From positions 1 through 64,000 of the forward strand of contig NZ_FOFB01000017.1 in NCBI RefSeq assembly GCF_900110645.1: DNA of 64,000 bases, given 5' to 3'. The notes under the pieces were generated by a model that worked only from the letters and a program-made list of their open reading frames with translations, ran no database searches and was not told the origin of the DNA. Source of the stretch: Neolewinella agarilytica. Its GTDB lineage: Bacteria; Bacteroidota; Bacteroidia; Chitinophagales; Saprospiraceae. A program made the translations under genes and the position numbers. Positions 33,540 to 41,309 of this stretch are shown one piece after another (the first letter of the stretch is position 1; each line of letters begins with the position of its first letter).

Positions 33540-35512
33540 TTGCTGAGTCGTTTTTGAATATTGAAAAACGGAAGATAAATCGTTACCTCAGTCCCAGCGG
33601 GATCTCCGTTCTCGTCAAAGAGGTCTAGCGTTTTTATGTCAGCATCTTCGTAGCCCATCATGTGCAGAGCCTTTAGTGTAGCGTCCGCATTCTCCGAGGC
33701 AATGGAAAGGTGTTTGTCCATCTCCTTTTTAGCAATAGCGATGGCAGCCTGCCTACCTCTTCCATTATCAGATACAGTTACTTTTACACCATCCCCAAAG
33801 TATTGGAAAAGCACCTTTATTTCACCTTGATAGGGAAGTCCGGAAACTCCGTGAATGATGGCATTCTCCACGATAGGCTGCACCAGCATTCCTGGAACTT
33901 TATAGCGCATATTTGCTAAGTCGGGTGAAACTTCAACGCTGTAAATAAAGCCATCGCGGAAGCGTAGCTTCTCTAAGGCAAGATAGTTATTGATTAGTTC
34001 TACTTCCTGATCCAGCCGGATACTGATGGAAGTCGCAGTCTTGGCCATGACCCGCAAAATGGCAGAGAACTTTCCCAGGTAGTTGTAAGCCTCGATGGTT
34101 TCAGACTTAAGGATGTTGTTCTGAATACCCGTTATTGCATTAAAGACGAAATGAGGATTGATTTGAGACTGTAACACCTGAAGCCGGGTTTCGGCGATCT
34201 CTTTGTTTTGATTGGCCAGGTCTGCCCGGGTTTTATTTTTTTGTAATAAGAAGAAAAACAGGAATATCAGCGCCAGGATTATCATAAGTCCCGTCATAAA
34301 ATTCCTCCGGTTCTTATAAGCGATTGCCCTGTCCTGCTCCGCCCGGGTCAGGCGTTCGATCTCCCAGTCTTTTTCCTGGAAATTCTGTTTGACTTTCAAC
34401 GATTGTAGCTCTATTCTGGCTTGTTTTCCTGCCTGGTTTTCTTTGATAAGATGATACTCTTTGAAACACTTCAGCGCCAGATCATATTGGCCTTTTCGCT
34501 CATAATGATCGGCCATACTCACTTTACAAAACGCCTGGCCGAAAGCAAAACCAAGGGAGTCTGATTGGGTGGAGCCCTCCAGCAGATAATTATAGGCTGT
34601 GGAATAATCTTCTTTTCCAACGTAAGCTTCGTAGAGGTTCAGGTTGTGGATAACGGTAACCAAAGAAATGTCTCCTGAGCTAATGACAGGGTTATTAGTA
34701 AGTAAACCAATGGCACGGTCAAAATCTTTCTTTGCTATATGGTAGTAAGACAGATTCAGTAAGGCAATCTTTTCTATTTCGTTGAAATCCAGTTCCTTTG
34801 ATTTGTCAATCACTTCCTGCAGCAGGAGCAGGGCCGAATCCATCCGGCCGGTATGGGTACACATGCTGGACTTGTTAAGAATTGCCACGATCCCTACCTC
34901 AATATTGTTCGTCTTTTGGGCTAAGTCTAAAGATCGATCCATGTAGTCCTCTGACAGCGGTAAATCATTTAACTGAAAGAGAGCGGTGGACAGGCCGTTA
35001 TACGTCCAGCCAATCATGATAGAGTCCTGAATATTGGTGCTGATTTCAAGTGCTTCCTGAAATTGCTCAACGGCTTCCGGGTACTGCGCATTGAGGTAAA
35101 AAATACGGGCAATGGCAAGTTTGGCCGCAGCCGCCTGACTCATCTCCCCGGCACCGTCGAGTTGCTTATAAAGGTGTTCAATATAGGAGATGAGGTTTTC
35201 TGTATTACCAACTTTTGCTTCCCAAAGGTTCTTCCGGCCATACCAAAGTTCTATTTCCCTCTTTATCGGAGGGGAGAGGATCAAGGGTAATAACACATTT
35301 TTTAATGAGTCAAAATCAGTCACTTTTGAGCCAGGTAAAGGTTCTGGTGCTGATAGTTCGATGGTGGAAGCCATCGTTTCAGAACTAAGAGAGTCAGCGG
35401 CTGACTCAGGAGTGGTTTCGCACCCAAACAACAAAAGGGACAATAGTCCCCAAAGGCAAATACACTCAATCGCCTTCAATAAAGGAGACCTGTTGAATAG
35501 GTTCATTTTCAT
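33536..35512 (-). CDS. LytS-type sensor histidine kinase with TPR lipoprotein sensor region
   Basis: 658 residues. The N-terminus is a lipoprotein signal with Cys31 in LLFGC. TPR-like helical repeats fill ~100-390, followed by one membrane helix (405-423, GLMIILALIFLFFFLL). The cytoplasmic part is the His_kinase family of LytS/YehU: His454 in SQINPHFVFNAI, N-box ENAIIHG and the GRGR segment of the ATP site. So the sensing TPR region should face the periplasm. Partner is the overlapping LytTR regulator. A TATATTTG promoter box lies 22 bp upstream, next to the direct repeats. Confidence 0.92.
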   Translation of the reverse strand: MKMNLFNRSPLLKAIECICLWGLLSLLLFGCETTPESAADSLSSETMASTIELSAPEPLPGSKVTDFDSLKNVLLPLILSPPIKREIELWYGRKNLWEAKVGNTENLISYIEHLYKQLDGAGEMSQAAAAKLAIARIFYLNAQYPEAVEQFQEALEISTNIQDSIMIGWTYNGLSTALFQLNDLPLSEDYMDRSLDLAQKTNNIEVGIVAILNKSSMCTHTGRMDSALLLLQEVIDKSKELDFNEIEKIALLNLSYYHIAKKDFDRAIGLLTNNPVISSGDISLVTVIHNLNLYEAYVGKEDYSTAYNYLLEGSTQSDSLGFAFGQAFCKVSMADHYERKGQYDLALKCFKEYHLIKENQAGKQARIELQSLKVKQNFQEKDWEIERLTRAEQDRAIAYKNRRNFMTGLMIILALIFLFFFLLQKNKTRADLANQNKEIAETRLQVLQSQINPHFVFNAITGIQNNILKSETIEAYNYLGKFSAILRVMAKTATSISIRLDQEVELINNYLALEKLRFRDGFIYSVEVSPDLANMRYKVPGMLVQPIVENAIIHGVSGLPYQGEIKVLFQYFGDGVKVTVSDNGRGRQAAIAIAKKEMDKHLSIASENADATLKALHMMGYEDADIKTLDLFDENGDPAGTEVTIYLPFFNIQKRLSK

Positions 35513-35534
35513 AAAAAAACTTTCAATACCGCTT

Positions 35535-35542
35535 CAAATATA
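35535..35542 (-). promoter_or_regulatory. Kinase promoter -7 box
   Basis: Minus strand TATATTTG, 22 bp before the kinase ATG. The first 9-bp direct repeat (35561-35569) occupies the place of the -33 element, so the LytTR protein probably controls its own operon. Confidence 0.55.
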
Positions 35543-35560
35543 GCGAAAAGGACCCCATTC

Positions 35561-35590
35561 GTGAATTGAACTGCCTCGTAAGTGAATTGA
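35561..35590 (+). promoter_or_regulatory. Putative LytTR operator, cassette 1
   Basis: GTGAATTGA at 35561-35569 and again at 35582-35590: two identical 9-bp direct repeats, period 21 bp. The reverse reading TCAATTCAC is close to the known LytTR half-site pattern (A/T-C-A/C-G-T-T-N-A). Confidence 0.6.
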
Positions 35591-35627
35591 GGCACTCGTT
35601 TTCTTCTGAATCGGGCCATATTTGTAC

Positions 35628-35633
35628 TATACT
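35628..35633 (+). promoter_or_regulatory. Candidate -10 of cassette 1
   Basis: TATACT, 17 bp before the small ORF start. Cassette 2 has TAGAAT at exactly the same distance. An alternative Bacteroidota-type box CATATTTG lies at 35617-35624. Confidence 0.35.
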
Positions 35634-35639
35634 TAATTT

Positions 35640-35742
35640 ATGCTATGAACAACTGCTATGATGCAGTACTGAAATTTACATGAGAGACATTTTGAGATAA
35701 CGGGTGACTGATGGTGAAATGCCATCAGTCACTCTTTCTTTT
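35640..35742 (+). ncRNA. Small transcript 1 with 12-codon ORF and terminator
   Basis: Predicted ~100-nt RNA. It contains an ORF at 35645-35683 encoding MNNCYDAVLKFT, a small stem ACTGC/GCAGT inside it, and an intrinsic terminator at 35704-35742 (11-bp stem GTGACTGATGG, 7-base loop, T-rich tail). 105 bp are identical to cassette 2. It could be a regulatory RNA or a peptide message; sequence alone does not decide. Confidence 0.6.
35704..35742 (+). terminator. Intrinsic terminator of cassette 1
   Basis: Perfect 11-bp stem (35704-35714 with 35722-35732) and tail TCTTTCTTTT. Confidence 0.8.
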
Positions 35743-35828
35743 GGGGGGATGGCGGTTGATGCTTCTCTTGGGGGGCTCAAATCCAGCAACTCCAGTTTCG
35801 GGCTCAGTACCTAAAGATTAGGCGCTTC

Positions 35829-35858
35829 GTGAATTGAACTGCCTTGTAGATGAATTGA
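35829..35858 (+). promoter_or_regulatory. Putative LytTR operator, cassette 2
   Basis: GTGAATTGA at 35829-35837 and ATGAATTGA at 35850-35858, again with a 21-bp period. The distance from the second repeat to the small ORF is 55 bp, the same as in cassette 1. Confidence 0.6.
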
Positions 35859-35907
35859 GACACTTAATTCCGTATAGAAAGATCCATCTTTACAGTAGAA
35901 TTAGTTT

Positions 35908-36010
35908 ACGCTATGAACAACTGCTATGATGCAGTACTGAAATTTACATGAGAGACATTTTGAGATAACGGGTGACTGATGGTGAAATGCCATCAGTCAC
36001 TCTTTCTTTT
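35908..36010 (+). ncRNA. Small transcript 2, duplicate of transcript 1
   Basis: ORF at 35913-35951 encodes the same MNNCYDAVLKFT; terminator stem at 35972-35982 and 35990-36000 with tail TCTTTCTTTT. Upstream candidate -10 TAGAAT at 35896-35901. The promoter-proximal DNA has diverged from cassette 1 while spacing is conserved. Confidence 0.6.
35972..36010 (+). terminator. Intrinsic terminator of cassette 2
   Basis: Same 11-bp stem and T-rich tail as cassette 1. It ends 14 bp before the hisB stop and faces it. Confidence 0.8.
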
Positions 36011-36023
36011 GGGGGAATGCTGA

Positions 36024-37160
36024 TTACAACATTCCCTTCGTTGAAGGGAGCCGCATATTATCCACATCGCGGCGTTTAGCAGCCTTTATCGATTTTGCCA
36101 AAGCTTTGAAGGTGGCCTCGATAATATGATGCTCGTTTTGTCCTGCTGCTTTGATGGCCAGATTGCACCGGGCTCCGTCGCTAAATGACTTGAAAAAGTG
36201 GTGAAACATTTCAGTGGGCATGTCGCCGATCTTCTCCCGCTTGTATTCGCAGTCCCAGACCAGCCAGGGCCTGCCGCCAAAGTCAAGACGAACGTCAACG
36301 ATGGCTTCGTCCATCACCAGGTTGAAGCCATAGCGCTCAATACCCAGCTTGTCTCCCAGCGCTTCTGCAAAGGCTTCACCCAGGGCGATGGCGGTGTCTT
36401 CAATGGTGTGGTGTTCGTCAATGTGGAGATCTCCGTTGACCTTCACGCTTAGGTCACAGCCGGAGTGGCGGCCCAGCTGATCGAGCATGTGATCAAAAAA
36501 GCCCAGTCCGGTATCCATCGAAGTTTTACCCGTTCCGTCCAGATCCAATTCAATCCGGATATCAGTTTCTTTGGTTTTCCGGTGAATGGCAGCTGTACGG
36601 GATTGTAGCCGCAGGAGCCGGTAGATATCTTCCCAGTCAGTAGTTCGCAGGGCAATGGTTTCGTCCAGGCTCGCCAGTTGATCAGCGTCCAGCTCTTCGG
36701 CACCGAGTTCGGGGTCCGTAGCGATCCAAATGCCCCTGGCACCCATGTTTTTGGCCAGCTGAATGTCCGTCAGGCGGTCACCAACAACGTAGCTGTTGGC
36801 CAGGTCGTAGCCTCCGGTCATATAATGTGCCACCAGCTGAGTACCGGGCTTACGGGTAGGTTGGTTGTCGGCGGCGAAGGTGCGATCAATGACTTGCTCG
36901 CTGAAAGTAATGCCTTCGGCTTCCAGTGCCCGCAACATCGCGTTATGAGTAGGCCAGAAGTTTTCTTCCGGATAGCTGCTGGTGCCCAGGCCATCCTGAT
37001 TGGTGACCATTACGAGCTCGTATTCCAACTCCCGCACAATGCGACCGAGCCAACGAAAGACACCGGGGTAAAAATTGAGCTTATCGATGTGGTCCACCTG
37101 GTAATCGGCAGGTTCAAGGATGAGGGTACCGTCACGGTCCAGAAAGAGAACTTTTTTCAT
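36024..37160 (-). CDS. hisB: Bifunctional histidinol-phosphatase / imidazoleglycerol-phosphate dehydratase
   Basis: 378 residues from ATG 37160; an in-frame ATG at 37235 would start inside a copy of the dispersed repeat and is rejected. N-terminal HAD phosphatase (FLDRDGTL with catalytic Asp pair; [16 protein letters not shown]) carries out step 8. The C-terminal dehydratase ([40 protein letters not shown]) carries out step 6 with His-rich Mn sites. Fused form as in E. coli. Last gene of the hisG-D-C-B block; the small-RNA cassettes lie directly beyond it on the other strand. Confidence 0.96.
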   Translation of the reverse strand: MKKVLFLDRDGTLILEPADYQVDHIDKLNFYPGVFRWLGRIVRELEYELVMVTNQDGLGTSSYPEENFWPTHNAMLRALEAEGITFSEQVIDRTFAADNQPTRKPGTQLVAHYMTGGYDLANSYVVGDRLTDIQLAKNMGARGIWIATDPELGAEELDADQLASLDETIALRTTDWEDIYRLLRLQSRTAAIHRKTKETDIRIELDLDGTGKTSMDTGLGFFDHMLDQLGRHSGCDLSVKVNGDLHIDEHHTIEDTAIALGEAFAEALGDKLGIERYGFNLVMDEAIVDVRLDFGGRPWLVWDCEYKREKIGDMPTEMFHHFFKSFSDGARCNLAIKAAGQNEHHIIEATFKALAKSIKAAKRRDVDNMRLPSTKGML

Positions 37161-37194
37161 ACTGTAGCACCGACCTGAGTCGGAGTGTTTATTG

Positions 37195-37239
37195 GGGCGC
37201 AAACGCAGGTGCAAAGAAAAGACTTGAAAGAGCAATGTT
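37195..37239 (+). repeat. Dispersed two-block repeat, copy 10
   Basis: GGCGCAAACGCAGGTGCA then AAAGACTTGAAAGAGCAATG. Lies between hisC and hisB, just upstream of the hisB start. Confidence 0.7.
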
Positions 37240-37261
37240 GGGTACTTAGCCGTGCCGTCTT

Positions 37262-38299
37262 TTATTCAAAGTCCGACAGCGCAGCTAACAGGCGATCGTT
37301 CTCTTCCTTAAGTCCCGCGGTAATGCGCAGACAGTTCTCCGCATTGGGCTGGTAAGCCTGATTACGAACAACGATGGCATTGTCCAGCAGGTACTGGTAA
37401 ACGGCGGCAGAGTCTTTGAACCGAACGAGCAAAAAATTCGTCACCGAAGGGAAGATGTAGTCCACACAATCCAATTTGGTCAAGGCCGCTTCCAGTCGAT
37501 TACGCTCACTGATGAGAGTAGCTACTTTAGCCTTCATTTCTTCGGGTTTCGAGAGAGCCTCTAGGGCGACGGCACTGGTCAGCACATTGATGTTGTAGGG
37601 CATCTTGATGGTATTCAGCATCCGGATAATGAAGGGAGAGGCAAAGGCCGCTCCCAGCCGGATACCCGCCATGCCCCAACCCTTGCTGAGCGTTTGGGTG
37701 ATGATCAGGTTCGGGAATTCTGCCAGTCTTGGCAGAAAGCTTAGCTCCGGGACGAAGTCGATGTAGGCTTCATCCAACACCACAACGCCGGGGAAAGTAC
37801 GGATGAGGTCTTCAAGGACTTCCGCCTCCATGGCATTGCCACTGGGGTTGTTAGGGCTGCAGAGCCAGAGAATTTTGCTACGCTCATCCCAGCTGGCTTT
37901 CAGCTCTTCGACGGGGATGGTGAAGTCTGGTGCCAGCGTCGTTGCCCGGAACTCCGCCCCGGCAATCCCCGCAGCAACCTTATACATCCCAAAGGTGGGG
38001 GGCAGGGCGTGTACGGCGTCTCCCTCATTACAGAAGATGCGGGTGATCTGGTCCACCAACTCATCCGATCCGTTACCGAAGACGATTTGGTCCGGGCTGA
38101 AGTTCTTGTAGCGACCGAGCGCGTTGCGCAGATCCGTAGACATCGGATCAGGGTAGCGGTTGCGGCCCGTAGGCCAGGGGCTTTCGTTGGCGTCCAGCAG
38201 GACTTCCGCTAGGCCCTTAAACTCCGAACGGGCACTGGAGTAAGCTTTCAGGGTGAGGAGATTGGGACGGACGAGTTGAGTTATATCTTTATTGGACAT
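37262..38299 (-). CDS. hisC: Histidinol-phosphate aminotransferase
   Basis: 345 residues, fold type I PLP enzyme. Converts imidazole acetol phosphate and glutamate to histidinol phosphate. Motifs: LDANESPWP at the N-terminus, [17 protein letters not shown] with the PLP-ring Asp, the PLP Lys in [21 protein letters not shown] and C-terminal LRITAG. Lies between a 313-bp spacer (after hisD) and hisB. Confidence 0.95.
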   Translation of the reverse strand: MSNKDITQLVRPNLLTLKAYSSARSEFKGLAEVLLDANESPWPTGRNRYPDPMSTDLRNALGRYKNFSPDQIVFGNGSDELVDQITRIFCNEGDAVHALPPTFGMYKVAAGIAGAEFRATTLAPDFTIPVEELKASWDERSKILWLCSPNNPSGNAMEAEVLEDLIRTFPGVVVLDEAYIDFVPELSFLPRLAEFPNLIITQTLSKGWGMAGIRLGAAFASPFIIRMLNTIKMPYNINVLTSAVALEALSKPEEMKAKVATLISERNRLEAALTKLDCVDYIFPSVTNFLLVRFKDSAAVYQYLLDNAIVVRNQAYQPNAENCLRITAGLKEENDRLLAALSDFE

Positions 38300-38430
38300 G
38301 ATGTTGGGGGGGCTCGCGCTTTGCGCTCGTACTCCCCGGATTACGTCGTTGGCTGCGCCAACGCCTCCATCCGGGGCTAAGGATGTTTGATCCCGTCGGG
38401 ATCAGGAAAGAATTGAAGTAAGTGAGAGGT

Positions 38431-38565
38431 TTAGGCTACTTTCCCCTTGTCCACCAATACTTTGGCGAAGAAGCTGGCGCTCGCCACGACCCGTGCCATC
38501 CGCTCACGAGCGGAAGAGACAAGACCGTGATGTGCGATGTTTACCGGGTGGCCAAAGCTTTTCAT
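38431..38565 (-). CDS. Candidate small protein, 44 residues, inside the his operon
   Basis: Starts ATG 38565, ends TAA 38431: MKSFGHPVNIAHHGL, then an Ala/Val/Arg-rich helical stretch to KGKVA. Third codon positions favour G/C as in the neighbouring genes. A perfect TAnnTTTG box (TAAATTTG, 38571-38578 on the minus strand) sits 5 bp before the ATG, so the message would be nearly leaderless. Three His codons fall in the first 13. I know no family; it may instead be a second leader or a chance frame. Confidence 0.35.
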   Translation of the reverse strand: MKSFGHPVNIAHHGLVSSARERMARVVASASFFAKVLVDKGKVA

Positions 38566-38570
38566 GGACG

Positions 38571-38578
38571 CAAATTTA
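38571..38578 (-). promoter_or_regulatory. Internal his-operon -7 box
   Basis: TAAATTTG fits TAnnTTTG; no TTG at the expected upstream distance. Could drive the small ORF and hisC-hisB. Confidence 0.4.
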
Positions 38579-38612
38579 CGCTACTGCATTGTAGTTGTCA
38601 GGAGAGTTGTGA

Positions 38613-39896
38613 CTACAAATCGTTTAGCCGCAGCGTCACCGCATTCGCGTGGGCCTGCAATTCTTCGGCAACGGCCATCGTCTCCACCGCCGGGCCAATG
38701 GCCCGCAGCCCCGCCGCCGTTAGCTCCTGAAAGGTGATTTTTGTCACGAAGCTGTCCAGGCTTACGCCGGAGTAATTCCGGGCGTATCCGTAGGTTGGCA
38801 GGGTATGGTTGGTGCCGGAGGCGTAGTCGCCAACGGATTCCGGCGTGTGGTAGCCTAGGAATACGGAGCCGGCGTTGCTGATGCCAGCGGCGAAAGCCCG
38901 GGCTTCGGCCATGCTCAGGATGAGGTGCTCCGGGGCGTAGGCGTTAATGTAATCGAGCTGGTCTTGTGGGGCGGGGAGGACGAGGATGAGGCTGTTAGCG
39001 ATGCTTTGGGCGGCAAGGGCTTTGCGTGGCAGATCCGCCAATTGGCGTTCGACTTCGGCTTTTACCTCCTTTGCCTGCTCTTCGGTTGCTACAACGAGCA
39101 CGACCTGGCTGTCGGGACCATGCTCGGCTTGCGCGAGGAGATCGGCTGCCACGTGGGCACTCTTTGCACCTGCGTCCGCGCCCACCAACACTTCACTAGG
39201 TCCGGCGGGCATATCGATGGCCAGGCCATCGAGTTGCGCCAGCTGCTTAGCCACCGTCACGTAGGCATTGCCCGGGCCAAACAGCTTGTATACCGCCGGC
39301 ACACTCTCCGTGCCGTAGGCCATCGCCGCAATCGCCTGGGCTCCGCCCAGCCGGAAAACTTTCGTCACACCACAAAGCGAGGCTGCATAGAGCACCGCCG
39401 GGTGAATCTCTCCCGTTTCCCGGTTGGGCGGTGAGCATAGCACTACCTCTTCGCAGCCCGCAATGGCCGCCGGAACCGCCAGCATCAATACCGTGCTGAA
39501 AAGTGGCGCCGTGCCGCCGGGGATATAAAGACCGACTTTATCGATGCCCCGCGTTTCCCGCCAGCAAGTGACGCCAGGCATGGTCTCTATCTCGGTAACC
39601 TTCGTGCGCTGCGTCAGGTGAAAGCGCTCTATATTGCTTTTAGCCGTCTGGATAGCGGCACGGAGTTCGGGGGTAAGCTCTTCTGCCGCAGCAGTTATGG
39701 TGCCGGCATCTACCTGGATGTTTTCCAGCGTGATACCGTCAAAACGAGCCGTGAAATCCCGCAGGGCCTCGTCTCCTTTCTCCTTGACCGAGGCCATGAT
39801 GTCACTCACCGGTGCCCGCAGGCTGGTCAGGTCCTTGGCGGGACGTTGCAGTAGGGCGGGCCATTCTTTTCGGGTAGGGTTATTGTAAATTTTCAT
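38613..39896 (-). CDS. hisD: Histidinol dehydrogenase
   Basis: 427 residues. Performs the last two oxidations of histidinol to histidine with NAD and a zinc ion. Motifs: WRETRGIDKVGLYIPGGTAP, the AMAYGTESVPAV region, FGPGNAYV, the IDMPAGPSEVLV segment, DLLAQAEHGPDSQ with zinc/catalytic residues, APEHLIL and GSVFLGYHTPESVGDYASG with TNHTLPT. The VGADAGAKSAHVAADLL segment is written by a copy of the dispersed repeat in sense orientation, replacing residues that are IADSGATPDF in E. coli, without length change. Confidence 0.95.
   Translation of the reverse strand: MKIYNNPTRKEWPALLQRPAKDLTSLRAPVSDIMASVKEKGDEALRDFTARFDGITLENIQVDAGTITAAAEELTPELRAAIQTAKSNIERFHLTQRTKVTEIETMPGVTCWRETRGIDKVGLYIPGGTAPLFSTVLMLAVPAAIAGCEEVVLCSPPNRETGEIHPAVLYAASLCGVTKVFRLGGAQAIAAMAYGTESVPAVYKLFGPGNAYVTVAKQLAQLDGLAIDMPAGPSEVLVGADAGAKSAHVAADLLAQAEHGPDSQVVLVVATEEQAKEVKAEVERQLADLPRKALAAQSIANSLILVLPAPQDQLDYINAYAPEHLILSMAEARAFAAGISNAGSVFLGYHTPESVGDYASGTNHTLPTYGYARNYSGVSLDSFVTKITFQELTAAGLRAIGPAVETMAVAEELQAHANAVTLRLNDL
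39161..39184 (-). repeat. Dispersed repeat block A, copy 11, in frame in hisD
   Basis: Minus strand GGCGCGGACGCAGGTGCA followed by AAGAG; encodes GADAGAKS. Block B is absent. Confidence 0.5.
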
Positions 39897-39908
39897 AGGT
39901 CTTGGTTT

Positions 39909-39955
39909 GTACCGCCGACTGAAGTCGGCGGCCCGTCGACTTCAGTCGACGTTAC
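39909..39955. repeat. Nested hairpins between hisG and hisD
   Basis: CGCCGACTGAAGTCGGCG and GTCGACTTCAGTCGAC are each self-complementary and also pair with each other. Related GAAG/CTTC-loop hairpins appear at 37168-37184 and 52384-52408. Confidence 0.55.
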
Positions 39956-40818
39956 AAAATCATCTTATCAATAGGTACGATCAGGATGCCTTCGGCACCG
40001 CTCGTCCGCAGCTCATCGATAATGTCCCAAAAACGTCCTTCGTCAATAACGGTGTGGACGCTGCTCCAGCCTTCCTCCGCCAGGGGCAGCACGGTAGGGG
40101 AGCGCATGCCGGGAAGGATGCCAATGATGTCGTCTACCTTCGCCGTCGGTACGTTCATCAGCAAGTACTTTTTATTGCGGGCAGCCAATACAGACTTGAC
40201 CCGGAAGAGGAGGCGGTCGAGGATGTCCCGGCGCTCCTGATCTATCTTAGGGCTTGCGGCAATAACGGCTTCGGATTTTAAGACAATGTCCTGCTCTTCC
40301 AGCCCGTTTTTAAAGAGGGTGGAGCCAGTGGAGACCAGGTCGCAGATCGCATCGGCCAAACCGATGTTCGGCGCAATTTCCACCGAACCGCTGATTTCGT
40401 GAATATCTGCCTTGATGTTGTTCGCGTCGAGAAAAAGCTGGAGACTAACCGGGTAGCTGGTGGCAATTCGTTTGCCATCAAGATCCTGTACGCTGCCGTA
40501 GGGTATATCCTTCGGCGTCGCCAGCGAGAGGCGACATTTGCTGAAGCCGAGTTTCTGGACGATCTCGACTTCTTTCTTCTTTTCAATGATGGTGTTCTCT
40601 CCAATGATGCCAATATCAGCCACGCCATCCTGGATGTACTGTGGAATGTCGCTGTTACGGAGATAGAGTACCTCGATGGGGAAATTCCGGGCGGCGGCTT
40701 TCAGTTGGTCACGACCGTTATCAATCTTGATGCCACATTCTTTCAAAAGCTGAATGGATTCATCCAAGAGACGGCCTTTTTTCTGGACGGCAATGCGAAG
40801 AGGGGGTAAAGAGCTCAT
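39952..40818 (-). CDS. hisG: ATP phosphoribosyltransferase, long form
   Basis: 288 residues, the length of the long HisG with its C-terminal ACT-like regulatory domain that gives feedback inhibition by histidine. Catalyses the first step, ATP + PRPP to phosphoribosyl-ATP. Motifs: VQKKGRLLDESIQLL, ADIGIIGENT, KRIATSYP, the EIAPNIGLADAICDLVSTGSTL PRPP-binding loop region, and the regulatory tail (MNVPTAKVDDIIGILPGMRSP). First gene of the block, preceded by a His-rich leader peptide and attenuator. Confidence 0.95.
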   Translation of the reverse strand: MSSLPPLRIAVQKKGRLLDESIQLLKECGIKIDNGRDQLKAAARNFPIEVLYLRNSDIPQYIQDGVADIGIIGENTIIEKKKEVEIVQKLGFSKCRLSLATPKDIPYGSVQDLDGKRIATSYPVSLQLFLDANNIKADIHEISGSVEIAPNIGLADAICDLVSTGSTLFKNGLEEQDIVLKSEAVIAASPKIDQERRDILDRLLFRVKSVLAARNKKYLLMNVPTAKVDDIIGILPGMRSPTVLPLAEEGWSSVHTVIDEGRFWDIIDELRTSGAEGILIVPIDKMIL

Positions 40819-40869
40819 GTACGTTTAAGTTGTTGGGGGGTGAAAAAGATGTCCAGAAACGGGCTGAAA

Positions 40870-40908
40870 ATGAAAAAGGCCCGTTGGCAACTTGCCGACG
40901 GACCTTTA
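40870..40908 (-). terminator. his operon attenuator
   Basis: On the minus strand a stem AAAGG..CCGT..GGCAA / TTGCC..ACGG..CCTTT with two small mismatches is followed by TTTTTC. It lies 40 bp after the leader-peptide stop and 51 bp before hisG. Together with the leader this fits ribosome-controlled attenuation. Confidence 0.75.
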
Positions 40909-40947
40909 AGGGTAATTCTTGAGGAATGTTCACTGTCATCCACGCAT

Positions 40948-41004
40948 TTACCGCTCGCCGGTGTGGCAAGAGAAACTGGCGTGATGATGATGGAAGTTGA
41001 ACAT
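40948..41004 (-). CDS. hisL: his leader peptide (attenuation control)
   Basis: 18 codons: MFNFHHHHASFSCHTGER. Four consecutive His codons and a fifth at position 14, followed by an intrinsic terminator before hisG. When charged tRNA-His is scarce the ribosome would stall here and an alternative fold would spare the terminator, as known for enterobacterial and Bacteroidota his leaders. The peptide also has three Phe codons, and tRNA-Phe lies 100 bp upstream on the same strand. Confidence 0.8.
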   Translation of the reverse strand: MFNFHHHHASFSCHTGER

Positions 41005-41103
41005 CTGTACGTTGTGCGAACTTTCGTCCTTTAGGTAAAAAGCAAAGCATCCAGCGATCCATGTCAGTTTTGTACTGATGTTGATCGCTGAATGCTTCAG
41101 AAG

Positions 41104-41176
41104 TGGTGTGGGGCGGAATCGAACCGCCGACACATGGATTTTCAGTCCATTGCTCTACCAACTGAGCTACCGCACC
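41104..41176 (-). tRNA. tRNA-Phe (anticodon GAA)
   Basis: 73 nt. Anticodon stem ATGGA/TCCAT around loop CTGAAAA gives GAA. T-arm GGCGG-TTCGATT-CCGCC. The acceptor GGTGCGG/CCACACC contains one C-A mismatch at pair 5. CCA is not encoded. It lies between the promoter and the his leader. Confidence 0.93.
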
Positions 41177-41186
41177 TTATCTATTG

Positions 41187-41241
41187 ATTCAAATTGTTTT
41201 TGCCGCCTCGGTTCAATGAACGCGGCAAAAACAATTTGAAT
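41187..41241. repeat. Perfect 20-bp stem-loop ahead of tRNA-Phe
   Basis: ATTCAAATTGTTTTTGCCGC (41187-41206) and its exact complement at 41222-41241, 15-base loop. It is within the predicted transcript, 10 bp upstream of the tRNA. Confidence 0.7.
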
Positions 41242-41309
41242 ATGCTTTGGTAATGATACTAACATGAATGGAAGGACCATTAGTTGCAGGCATTCCTGCT
41301 AAAGCGACG

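Larger units (their letters stand above)
35513..36023. other. 511-bp region with two tandem regulated cassettes
   Basis: Lies between the kinase start and the hisB stop. Contains two ~190-bp cassettes (35556-35750 and 35826-36014) repeating the operator-like direct repeats, spacing, a 105-bp identical segment and a terminator. 75 bp of unrelated sequence separate them. Confidence 0.8.
38300..38612. other. 313-bp spacer between hisD and hisC
   Basis: Holds a candidate 44-codon gene (38431-38565) with a -7 box, then two hairpins toward hisC: CCCCGGAT ... ATCCGGGG with inner GTTGGC/GCCAAC (38334-38376), and TGATCCCGTCGGGATCA (38389-38405). Confidence 0.55.

Noticed and set aside
35556-36014. 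CRISPR or short tandem repeat array
   Set aside because: Only two long units, each with operator, ORF and terminator; no short repeat-spacer pattern and no cas genes.
37161-37235. 25-residue N-terminal extension of hisB
   Set aside because: The extension is encoded by a copy of the dispersed repeat; [13 protein letters not shown] at 37160 is the normal HisB start.
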